DNA of 64,000 bases. Origin: Bacteroidales bacterium. GTDB lineage: Bacteria; Bacteroidota; Bacteroidia; Bacteroidales; WCHB1-69. The position numbers and the translations under genes are program-made. The stretch lies in assembly GCA_017395245.1 (NCBI GenBank), contig JAFPVR010000055.1:21579-85578 (forward strand), read 5' to 3'. Below are positions 9,276-16,189 of the stretch, one piece after another. Position 1 is the stretch's first letter. Every line of letters begins with the position of its first letter. The notes under the pieces were generated by a model, which saw only the letters and a list, made by a program, of their open reading frames with translations, did not search any database and had not been told where the DNA came from.

Positions 9276-9871
9276 GTGAATTCGTTATTGATTCCGTCAA
9301 TGAAATCCAGAATCTCGTCACGGCCAGCACTGGAGACAGCCGAGGACCGAATCATCATCGGTAACTCCTCCCAGGTCTCCGCAAGGGTATTCTTCATCTT
9401 TTGGACATTACTCATGGTTTTACCAGCTGAGTTTTTGTCGGTTTTGGTGAAGATAATGGCAAACGGGATACCGTTTTCTCCGAGATTGTTGATAAAATCA
9501 ATGTCAATTCGCTGAGGTTCGAGCCGTGCATCAACCAACACGAAGACGATTTGGAGATTCTCGCGAAAGAGCAGATAGTCGGAAATCATCTTCTGCCATT
9601 TCGCACGGTTGGTCTTGGACGTCCTGGCAAACCCATAACCGGGCAAATCCACGAGATACCAGTTCTTATTGATCAGGAAATGATTGATCGTCTGCGTCTT
9701 GCCAGGTTGAGAGGAGGTCTTCGCAAGCCCCTTGTGGTTAGTCAGCATATTAATGAGCGAAGACTTGCCCACGTTGGAGCGACCAATGAAGGCATATTCG
9801 GGCAGGTTGGGGACCGGGCACTTGCGCCAGTCAACCTCGCTTTGCAGGTATTCGGCGGTCTTGATCAGCAT
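9266..9871 (-). CDS. engB: Ribosome-biogenesis GTPase EngB (YihA/YsxC)
   Basis: Cytosolic GTPase needed for assembly of the large ribosomal subunit. All GTP-binding motifs are present in the 201-aa protein: G1 GRSNVGKS at 30-37, G3 DLPGYG at 75-80, and G4 TKTDK at 142-146. Size is normal for the family. Six bases separate it from the EnvC-like gene upstream. The last codons (...NNEFTIQ) run into the GGTTATT heptamer array, which supplies the TAA stop, so the C-terminus may have been reset by the repeat. Function is certain. Confidence 0.96.
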   Translation of the reverse strand: MLIKTAEYLQSEVDWRKCPVPNLPEYAFIGRSNVGKSSLINMLTNHKGLAKTSSQPGKTQTINHFLINKNWYLVDLPGYGFARTSKTNRAKWQKMISDYLLFRENLQIVFVLVDARLEPQRIDIDFINNLGENGIPFAIIFTKTDKNSAGKTMSNVQKMKNTLAETWEELPMMIRSSAVSSAGRDEILDFIDGINNEFTIQ

Positions 9872-9877
9872 AGTCGT

Positions 9878-11191
9878 TTATCTTCGGGCCAACCACTCGT
9901 TGGGATTCACGTAATGGTCGTTTTTCCAGATTTCAAAGTGCAGCTCGTAGGTATTCGACGACGCGCTCTTGGCCACCGTTCCGATGGTCTGCTTGGTGGA
10001 AACTTTGTCGCCCACCTTGACATTTGTTGACGCAAGATTCTGATAGACTGTGATATACTCGCCATGACGTATCATCACGACCTTGGTGCCCATAATGGGC
10101 ATCACAGCGGTGACAACCCCTTCGAAGACGGCACGGGCAGACGAGCCAGACTCGACCAGAATGTCAATGCCGTGGTTGTCAATCATTACGGAGGGGACAT
10201 CGGGGTGCGGGTAGTTGCCGAAATCGCTGATCTTCGCGCCTTTGGCCACCGGCCACGGCAGCTTGCCCTTGTTGCTGACGAACGAGGCGTTGAGGGTCTT
10301 CTCCTCCGGTGTCAGCGCGATGGCCGTGGAGGATTTGGCCGACGAAGAGGCTGAAGACGACGCAGTACCGCCGGAAGAGCCCTTCCCCGACGAGGACTTG
10401 GCACTCTTCTTGCTCCGCTCGGCGTTGGCTTTGGCAATCTCGGCCTTCACCGCACGCTGGATGGCCGCGTCAATTTCCTTGCGTTGCTGCTGTTTCTTTT
10501 TCAGGTCGGCCTGCAGCTTCTGCGACTCCTTCTTCAGTTTCTCAGCATTCTGGGTCTTCTTTTTCCGGTCATTCTCCAAATTCCGGCGCTCCACCTCCTT
10601 GGCATCCACAACTTGCTGGGCTTCCCCTCGCAACACCTCAATCTGCTCGTTCTTCTTGGTCAGTTCCTCTGTGGTTTTCTGGATTTGCACCGACTGTTCG
10701 CGGATATTGCGGGAGAAGAGGGCATAGTAGCGCATACGGCGGAACATCTGTGAGAAGTCGTCGGCGGCAAGGATGAACGTCACCTTGTCGAGGAAACGGC
10801 GGTTGCGGTAGGCGTTATAGACCAGCTGCGCATAGTCGGCCTTCATGTAGGCCAACCGTTTTTCCAAACTCTTGATTTCCTGCTGGTTCTGCTCCTGTTC
10901 GTCCTCCATTTGGATGATTTGCGAGTTGAGATTGGTGATCAGCCTCTCCCGATCCTGAATCTGTTTGCGCAGAAGCGCCGCCTGCTGGACGGCCGCTTTC
11001 TGGTTCGACTCGTTCTTCTTCAGCAGCTTCTGCGTATTGGCGATCTCATTCTCAATCTTCTGTTTGTCTTTCTTGAGCTGTGTACTGCTTTTCCCGCTCT
11101 GCGCTGAAACCAGCGTCGGAAACCCCATAACCCAAACCAGAAAGAGAATCCAGAATAAGCTTCTATGATTTGACAAGTGACAATTACCCAT
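9878..11191 (-). CDS. EnvC-like murein hydrolase activator (degenerate LytM/M23 domain)
   Basis: Exported coiled-coil protein expected to activate an amidase during septum splitting. A signal peptide (FWILFLVWVMGFPTLVSAQ) precedes about 230 residues of heptad-rich coiled coil, a Ser/Ala-rich linker and a C-terminal LytM fold. The zinc ligands are partly lost: NHGID in place of HxGxD, and ELHFE in place of HxHFE, so it is probably a non-enzymatic activator as EnvC is. An upstream in-frame ATG exists at 11269, but the -7 box at 11210-11217 would lie inside that longer frame; the start at 11191 (MGNCHLSNHRSL) is preferred. First gene of the run with engB and the META lipoprotein. Confidence 0.85.
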   Translation of the reverse strand: MGNCHLSNHRSLFWILFLVWVMGFPTLVSAQSGKSSTQLKKDKQKIENEIANTQKLLKKNESNQKAAVQQAALLRKQIQDRERLITNLNSQIIQMEDEQEQNQQEIKSLEKRLAYMKADYAQLVYNAYRNRRFLDKVTFILAADDFSQMFRRMRYYALFSRNIREQSVQIQKTTEELTKKNEQIEVLRGEAQQVVDAKEVERRNLENDRKKKTQNAEKLKKESQKLQADLKKKQQQRKEIDAAIQRAVKAEIAKANAERSKKSAKSSSGKGSSGGTASSSASSSAKSSTAIALTPEEKTLNASFVSNKGKLPWPVAKGAKISDFGNYPHPDVPSVMIDNHGIDILVESGSSARAVFEGVVTAVMPIMGTKVVMIRHGEYITVYQNLASTNVKVGDKVSTKQTIGTVAKSASSNTYELHFEIWKNDHYVNPNEWLARR

Positions 11192-11209
11192 GGTATGAAA
11201 TATATTTTG

Positions 11210-11217
11210 CAAAGATA
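11210..11217 (-). promoter_or_regulatory. -7 box (TATCTTTG) before the EnvC-like gene
   Basis: Minus-strand TAnnTTTG match 19 bp upstream of the chosen ATG at 11191; it rules out the longer frame starting at 11269. Confidence 0.6.
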
Positions 11218-11300
11218 ACAGATATTTGTGCATTATTATTGTGTGAATCAATATTTTATCAACAAACAATCGTTAATCGCCAATTTACAGGATTATTTGT

Positions 11301-11308
11301 TACTTTTG
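11301..11308 (+). promoter_or_regulatory. -7 box (TACTTTTG) before pnuC
   Basis: TAnnTTTG match 22 bp upstream of the pnuC ATG. No TPP or NAD riboswitch-like fold is visible in the short leader. Confidence 0.6.
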
Positions 11309-11330
11309 CCGCGTTTTTAGTGAGAAAAAT

Positions 11331-11948
11331 ATGTCCACCGATATGATTATCGAATTGATCGGCGCGGCCATCGGGCTGATCTACGTAATTTTAGAATACA
11401 AGGCCAACGTTTGGCTTTGGCCTGCCGGCATCGTGATGTCGCTGTTCTACGTGGTGATTTTCTTCCACGGGAAGTTCTACGCCGATGCGGCCGTCTATCT
11501 CTACTACATCGGGGCAAACACCTACGGGCTGCTCGAATGGACACGCGCCCGCCGCCGCAAACTGCCGAACGACAGCGCCGATTCGGGCGAGTTAGCGATC
11601 ACACATGTCCCTAAGAAACGGCTGCTACCGCTCGTCGCAACAGCCTTCGCCCTGTGGGGACTCCTTTACTGGATTCTCAGCACGTTCACCGACAGCCCCG
11701 TGCCCCTTGGCGACGCCTTCACCACCTCCCTTAGCATCGTGGCGATGTGGATGCTGGCGCAGAAGTATCTGGAGCAATGGCTGTTATGGATTGTTATAAA
11801 CCTTGTCTCCACCGCCCTCTATTTCTGGAAAGGCCTCTACTTTACCGGAATATTGTTTATCGTTTACGTGATTGTCGCCATACTCGGATATTTCCGGTGG
11901 CGGAAAGAAATGCTCTACCCAAGTAGTACCCAAGTAGTACCCAAGTAG
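11331..11948 (+). CDS. pnuC: PnuC-family vitamin transporter (nicotinamide riboside type)
   Basis: Inner-membrane facilitator of about seven helices that takes up nicotinamide riboside, which is trapped by phosphorylation inside. The 205-aa protein has the family segment YKANVWLWPAGIVMSLFYVV followed by FYADAAVYLYYIGANTYGLLEW. Some Bacteroidota paralogues (PnuT) carry thiamine instead; there is no thiamine gene or THI-box nearby, so the substrate is left open. The last nine codons and the stop TAG come from an 11-bp tandem repeat (ACCCAAGTAGT), so the C-terminus is repeat-derived. Confidence 0.85.
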   Translation: MSTDMIIELIGAAIGLIYVILEYKANVWLWPAGIVMSLFYVVIFFHGKFYADAAVYLYYIGANTYGLLEWTRARRRKLPNDSADSGELAITHVPKKRLLPLVATAFALWGLLYWILSTFTDSPVPLGDAFTTSLSIVAMWMLAQKYLEQWLLWIVINLVSTALYFWKGLYFTGILFIVYVIVAILGYFRWRKEMLYPSSTQVVPK

Positions 11949-11959
11949 TACCCAAGTCC
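11917..11959. repeat. 11-bp tandem repeat at the pnuC 3' end
   Basis: Three exact copies of ACCCAAGTAGT (11917, 11928, 11939) plus a partial fourth. The pnuC stop codon (11946-11948) is the TAG of the third copy. Confidence 0.9.
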
Positions 11960-11982
11960 ACCCAAGCTCTTTTAGCTTGGGT
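11960..11982 (+). terminator. Hairpin after pnuC
   Basis: Perfect stem ACCCAAGCT / AGCTTGGGT with a CTTTT loop. It lacks a clear T-tract, so termination is uncertain. The left arm is itself a derivative of the 11-bp repeat unit. Confidence 0.5.
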
Positions 11983-12024
11983 ATAGTATGCCTGCAGTAT
12001 GGGAAATGTATGGCTACACCTTGT

Positions 12025-12052
12025 GTAGAGACGTGCTGCAGCGCGTCTCTAC
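12025..12052. repeat. Family-A palindrome (core GTGCTGCAGCGC)
   Basis: 28 bp with arms GTAGAGAC and GTCTCTAC; one unpaired position in the core. It is the first of two copies 26 bp apart in the gap between pnuC and purD. Confidence 0.9.
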
Positions 12053-12078
12053 ATGCGCATCTCTACAGAAGGTGACAC

Positions 12079-12106
12079 GTAGAGACGTGCTGCAGCACGT
12101 CTCTAC
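12079..12106. repeat. Family-A palindrome (core GTGCTGCAGCAC)
   Basis: 28-bp perfect palindrome, nearly identical to the copy at 12025 but with the core mismatch repaired to full symmetry. Confidence 0.9.
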
Positions 12107-12134
12107 ATATGGTGAATCGTTGTCGTAAAAGGGA

Positions 12135-13397
12135 TTACACCGCCTGCCAGCCGATGTCTTTGCGATAGAACAAATCCGAATGTGCCATCTTCGCAACGCC
12201 TTGATAAGCATCTTGTTGCGCTTCCTTGAGCGTATTTCCTTTGCCCACCACGATGAGCACGCGTCCGCCGTTGGAAAACAGCTGTCCGTTCTCTTCCTTC
12301 ACGCCCATGCAGAAAACTTGCTGCGACAAAGCGTCAGGGTTGTTCAGCGGGATGTTTTTCGTGTAGCTACCGGGATAGCCGTTGGCCGCCAACACCACAC
12401 CGAGGAACGCCTCTTCGTGGAATTCTGGAGTAACGTCTTTATTGTCAAGCACATCCAGCATCATTTGGGTCAAATCGCTCTTGAGTTTGGGGAGCACAAC
12501 TTCCGTCTCCGGATCGCCGAAGCGGGCGTTGAACTCGATAACCTTCGGACCGTCCTTGGTCAACATCAAACCGCCGTAGAGGACACCGCAGAACGGACAA
12601 CCTTCTGATTTCAAAGCTTTTGCCGTCGGTTTCATAATGTGTTCCACGGCCCAGTCGATTTGGGTTTGCGGGATGACGGGCACGGGGGCGTAGGCGCCCA
12701 TACCGCCGGTATTTGGGCCTTTGTCGCCATCGTAGGCGCGCTTATGGTCCTGCGCGATGACAAGCGGCACCACCTGCTCGCCGTTGACCAGTGTAAGCAA
12801 CGAGAATTCCGGACCTTGCAGGAACTCTTCCATCACCACCTTGCCCTTGCCGAAACGGTTGTCTAACAGCATGTCTTTCAGCGCGTTGTCGGCTTCTTCG
12901 GCAGTCATGGCAACCACCACGCCCTTGCCGGCGGCCAACCCGTCGTACTTGATGACGATGGGGGCACCCTGCCGGTCCAGATAGGCTTTCGCGCTGTCAT
13001 AATCTTCAAACGTACGGTATTCTGCGGTGGGAATCCGGTATTGGCGCATCAAATCCTTCGCGAACTCCTTGCTCGTCTCGATGCGGGCGGCAGCGGCGGT
13101 AGGTGCGAAAATGCGCAGTCCGGCAGCAGCAAACACCGTGGCTATATCATCCGCTAAAGCCGCCTCGGGCCCCACAACGGTAAGGTCAATATGCTCCGAC
13201 AAGGCAAAATCGCGCAGCTTTTCCGTCTCACCCTCACTGAGATTCACTAAAGTGACAGGCGCACCGGTCTGTGCGGTGATATGCTTCATCCCGACATTGC
13301 CGGGGGCGATGAAAAGTTCAGGTTTCAAGGCGGATTGCGCCATTTTCCAAACGATGGCATGCTCGCGGCCACCGCGTCCGATAATCAATATTCTCAT
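12135..13397 (-). CDS. purD: Phosphoribosylamine-glycine ligase
   Basis: Cytosolic ATP-grasp enzyme for the second step of purine synthesis: phosphoribosylamine + glycine + ATP to GAR. The 420-aa protein starts MRILIIGRGGREHAI and has the expected GARS segments PIVIKYDGLAAGKGVVVA, HKRAYDGDKGPNTGGMGAY and EFNARFGDPETEVVLP. Length matches the family. Only one base separates it from the lytic transglycosylase gene upstream, so the two are almost certainly co-transcribed, although no functional link is obvious. The 3' end faces the two family-A palindromes. Confidence 0.97.
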   Translation of the reverse strand: MRILIIGRGGREHAIVWKMAQSALKPELFIAPGNVGMKHITAQTGAPVTLVNLSEGETEKLRDFALSEHIDLTVVGPEAALADDIATVFAAAGLRIFAPTAAAARIETSKEFAKDLMRQYRIPTAEYRTFEDYDSAKAYLDRQGAPIVIKYDGLAAGKGVVVAMTAEEADNALKDMLLDNRFGKGKVVMEEFLQGPEFSLLTLVNGEQVVPLVIAQDHKRAYDGDKGPNTGGMGAYAPVPVIPQTQIDWAVEHIMKPTAKALKSEGCPFCGVLYGGLMLTKDGPKVIEFNARFGDPETEVVLPKLKSDLTQMMLDVLDNKDVTPEFHEEAFLGVVLAANGYPGSYTKNIPLNNPDALSQQVFCMGVKEENGQLFSNGGRVLIVVGKGNTLKEAQQDAYQGVAKMAHSDLFYRKDIGWQAV

Positions 13398-13398
13398 G

Positions 13399-14772
13399 CT
13401 ATTCCTTGCTTAATGTAAATCCATTGTATCTTGCCATTACCTGATCGACATAGTTCACCGTATGTTTACCAGGATAATAGCCACATTTGACAACCTCATC
13501 GCGATAGTATTCCTTGTGCGACTTTTTGATGAGGTACTCCGCCGTCTGCCCCCACCTCGTCTGGTCGCCGCCATATTTCTCGCACAGCGCGATTGCATCG
13601 AGGATGTGTCCGGGGCCGGAATTGTAGGCACCCGCCACGAAGTAGTAAAGGTCAGCGGTATCCACTTTGTCGCGGAAAATGTTGCAGAGGAAGGAGATAT
13701 ACTTCGCACCAGCCCAAATTTGATCCTCCACGGAGGATGAGTCCGTGATGCCGTATCGCTCGCAAGTGACGGGCATCATCTGCATAACGCCGAAGCTGCC
13801 TCCGAAGCCCACCAGGTCGGGAATGAACCGCGACTCCTGGTAGATGATGGCCGAAATCAGCCGCCAATCAAAACCGTAGTGCGCTGATGCTTTCTTCAGC
13901 ACCCCGTCATAGTAGGAGGTGCTGTTGCGGCTCTTGCCGAACGAGCGCGAAATGACGTAGGAGTGCGGCGAAAGGTATTTCTCGCACAACGACTGATACT
14001 TGTTGGTCTCCTTGAAATTCACAAGCCAGTTGTTGATGGTGTCGTTCAGTTTACCGTTGCTCCGGTTCAAAATCCACGTGCGGGCAAAGTTGTCGCCCAC
14101 ACGCGGCCCGATAGTCAGCTGGGTGTAGAACGGCATCAGCGTGACGGCCTCGTTGTAGTTGCAGACCGCGTAATCAATCTGGCCGTCCACCAGCATATCC
14201 ATCAAATCCTCAATCGCCAAATCGGGATTATGTTGAATTCTCCATGATAAAGAATCCTCCAACATACTGAAATCCAACTTATTGTAATACTTAGCCGCCG
14301 TATTGACTACATGCGGGACAGAGTCGTAGGCGGGATCTTTCTTGCGCATAATGAGCACCGGGTAAGTATAGACAACCGGCTCCGAAACCGTGATATAAAA
14401 AGGATTGTAGTTGGTCTTGTCGAAGTCGAAACAGATGATGTCGTACTGGTTGGAGAGTGCGGTGAGGAACATTTTTTCCGGATCCGACTCAATGACGATG
14501 TTCACCGGCCGCTGGAGATCCTTCTCCAACTGCTTGAGCACATCATGCTGGAAACCGATTACGGAGCCCTGATAGACGAAATAGTCGGCCGCATGGTAGA
14601 AAAGGCAGACCGACAGCGTGTCGCTATGGGCGTGCACCTTTTTCTTCTCCAATTTGGCAATGCGGAGTTTAGGAATAGCCGAGCCATGGCCGTGCACCAA
14701 GACGACCGTAGCGAGAATCAGGGACGCAACGATAAGAAAGAGTAGGCTTGAGTGTTTCCTTCTCAAAACCAA
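13399..14772 (-). CDS. MltF-like lytic transglycosylase with solute-binding domain
   Basis: Periplasmic enzyme cleaving peptidoglycan glycan strands. Layout of the 457-aa protein: N-terminal anchor (HSSLLFLIVASLILATVVLV), a SBP_bac_3-like domain at about 50-270 (SLSVCLFYHAADYFVYQGS onward), then an SLT domain at about 285-450 with ISAIIYQESRF (catalytic Glu, E313), GSFGVMQMMP and AGAYNSGPGHI. This domain pair is that of E. coli MltF. It sits 4 bp after a small lipoprotein gene and 1 bp before purD. Confidence 0.9.
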   Translation of the reverse strand: MVLRRKHSSLLFLIVASLILATVVLVHGHGSAIPKLRIAKLEKKKVHAHSDTLSVCLFYHAADYFVYQGSVIGFQHDVLKQLEKDLQRPVNIVIESDPEKMFLTALSNQYDIICFDFDKTNYNPFYITVSEPVVYTYPVLIMRKKDPAYDSVPHVVNTAAKYYNKLDFSMLEDSLSWRIQHNPDLAIEDLMDMLVDGQIDYAVCNYNEAVTLMPFYTQLTIGPRVGDNFARTWILNRSNGKLNDTINNWLVNFKETNKYQSLCEKYLSPHSYVISRSFGKSRNSTSYYDGVLKKASAHYGFDWRLISAIIYQESRFIPDLVGFGGSFGVMQMMPVTCERYGITDSSSVEDQIWAGAKYISFLCNIFRDKVDTADLYYFVAGAYNSGPGHILDAIALCEKYGGDQTRWGQTAEYLIKKSHKEYYRDEVVKCGYYPGKHTVNYVDQVMARYNGFTLSKE

Positions 14773-14776
14773 GGTT

Positions 14777-15184
14777 TTAGTTCGTCTCGACCATCAGAAT
14801 GGTCTTCTCGGTGGTCTCGCCTTCGTTGACCTGCACCTGCGTTGTGCCCGTGAACTTCTTGGCAACGCCGTTCACAGAGTCAATCTTCACGGCATTGACG
14901 ATCAACAGGGCGGGATAGTCCAACGTGTAGGTGAACACGCCGTGGCCGTCCGTCATCATGCTGTCCACCGCAGAAATTTGGGGCAGGACCGCGAGACCGG
15001 AGTTGTACTTCACCGTGTCGAAGGAGACGAGCGCGAAAGGCACCACGGAGTCAGCGTCCATGCCGTTGGACGAATAATAGCAGGTGAGACGCATCTTGCA
15101 GGAGTGGTCTTTCTTGCATTGGGAGAAGAAAAACAGGCCCACTAAAGCGACCAAAATCGGCAGGAAAATCTTCATTTTTTTCAT
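14777..15184 (-). CDS. Small lipoprotein of unknown function (DUF6452-like)
   Basis: A 135-aa protein with a lipoprotein signal (LVALVGLFFFSQC, Cys acylated) and a lysine-rich start of the mature part (KKDHSCKMRLTCYY). The rest is predicted beta-rich, with no motif of catalysis. Similar small Cys-pair lipoproteins occur next to envelope genes in Bacteroidota; from memory it resembles the DUF6452 family, but I could not test this. It is first in the run lipoprotein-MltF-purD, behind a -7 box at 15211-15218. Starts at residue 1 or at the second Met (MKIFLP) both fit. Confidence 0.65.
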   Translation of the reverse strand: MKKMKIFLPILVALVGLFFFSQCKKDHSCKMRLTCYYSSNGMDADSVVPFALVSFDTVKYNSGLAVLPQISAVDSMMTDGHGVFTYTLDYPALLIVNAVKIDSVNGVAKKFTGTTQVQVNEGETTEKTILMVETN

Positions 15185-15210
15185 AAAGCTCTATTTCTAA
15201 AAACGAATGG

Positions 15211-15218
15211 CAAAAATA
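15211..15218 (-). promoter_or_regulatory. -7 box (TATTTTTG) for the lipoprotein-mltF-purD run
   Basis: Minus-strand TAnnTTTG match 27 bp upstream of the lipoprotein start. Confidence 0.55.
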
Positions 15219-15344
15219 TAAAAAATTCGTAACGCTCCGCCAATCCATTTTATTGTGTTGCAAAATCGTTGTTTTTTCAAAGTGGCGGACTTTTAATAAT
15301 CGGGAAAAAGCGACGGCACTGATGCCCCATATCCGATATTTTTT

Positions 15345-15352
15345 TATTTTTG
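15345..15352 (+). promoter_or_regulatory. -7 box (TATTTTTG) upstream of lspA
   Basis: TAnnTTTG match. The transcript would start just before the family-B cruciform element, which would then sit in the lspA 5' leader. Confidence 0.45.
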
Positions 15353-15362
15353 CAGGCTGTTT

Positions 15363-15417
15363 TAGGAGGTACGGCATCCCTGCCGCACAAAAGTCGCCAG
15401 GAATGGCGACACTCCTA
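15363..15417. repeat. Three-stem hairpin element (family B) in the lspA leader
   Basis: Outer stem TAGGAG...CTCCTA encloses two hairpins, CGGCA-tccc-TGCCG and GTCGCCA-ggaa-TGGCGAC. Same order of parts as at 8726-8780, on the opposite strand. Confidence 0.75.
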
Positions 15418-15490
15418 CAAACCGACAGAATAACAGTTGTTATATGGAAGGCTGAAAAAGAATGTGACAAACGAACAAAACAGGAGTATT

Positions 15491-16156
15491 TTGAAAAAGA
15501 AATATGCATGGGCAGCGGCCGTCATTGTGGCAGTGCTGATAGTGATTGACCAAATCATCAAGGTCTGGATCAAGACGCATTTAACTATAGGCCAAACAGT
15601 TCCACTGCTTGGTGAATGGTTCAACCTGCACTTCGTGGAAAACGAGGGCATGGCGTTCGGCATCAGTTTCGGTCAGCAGGTCGGAAAGTTCCTCCTCTCG
15701 CTGGTGCGCATCCTGCTCGTGGGCGCGCTCGTCTGGTTCACCGCCAACCGCATCAAGCGCGACAAGATGGACTGGGTGACGCTCGCCATCCTTTGCCTTG
15801 TCATTGCGGGCGCGTTCGGCAACATCATCGACAGCATGTTCTACGGCATTCTCTTCACGGAGAGCACTTTCATGGATGTGGCGCAATGGTCGCCCGGCCA
15901 TGGTTACGCCCCTTTCTTCTTCGGAAAGGTGGTTGACATGTTCTACCTCCGCCTCTTCCCCATCCCCGACGGTTTCCCGCTCTGGGGCGGTTCCTGGTTC
16001 TTCCCCGCCATCTTCAACTTCGCCGATGCCTGCATCACCGTCGGCATCTTCCTCGCCATCATCTTCAACAAACGGATTTTCAGCGACTTGGAAGAAAAAC
16101 AGGAGAAAAATGTAGCAAATACTGAAGGTGAAGCGTCTATATCAGAAAACGAATAA
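15491..16156 (+). CDS. lspA: Lipoprotein signal peptidase (signal peptidase II)
   Basis: Inner-membrane aspartyl protease that removes signal peptides from prolipoproteins, of which this window encodes many. Four membrane helices; the catalytic aspartates are in GAFGNIIDSMFYG and FNFADACITVG. The start is uncertain: the frame has no ATG near the domain. TTG at 15491, with AGGAG five bases upstream, gives LKKKYAWAAAVIVAVLIVIDQ, the normal N-terminus; GTG at 15464 is an alternative. The 221-aa protein has an acidic C-terminal tail (EEKQEKNVANTEGEASISE) longer than in most homologues. In many Bacteroidota dksA is next to lspA; here the DksA-like gene is 15 kb away. Confidence 0.9.
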   Translation: MKKKYAWAAAVIVAVLIVIDQIIKVWIKTHLTIGQTVPLLGEWFNLHFVENEGMAFGISFGQQVGKFLLSLVRILLVGALVWFTANRIKRDKMDWVTLAILCLVIAGAFGNIIDSMFYGILFTESTFMDVAQWSPGHGYAPFFFGKVVDMFYLRLFPIPDGFPLWGGSWFFPAIFNFADACITVGIFLAIIFNKRIFSDLEEKQEKNVANTEGEASISENE

Positions 16157-16159
16157 AAG

Positions 16160-16187
16160 AATAAACATCAAACAATAAACATCAAAG
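16160..16187. repeat. 14-bp direct repeat (2 x 7) before the S46 peptidase gene
   Basis: AATAAACATCAAAC then AATAAACATCAAAG, ending 2 bp before the ATG. The period is a multiple of the seven seen in the other arrays. Confidence 0.65.
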
Positions 16188-16189
16188 AA

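Noticed and set aside
9878-11269. Longer EnvC-like start at 11269
   Set aside because: A good -7 box lies inside that extension, and the signal peptide begins properly only from 11191.
11270-11330. TPP riboswitch before pnuC
   Set aside because: The leader is too short and lacks a CTGAGA-type THI box.
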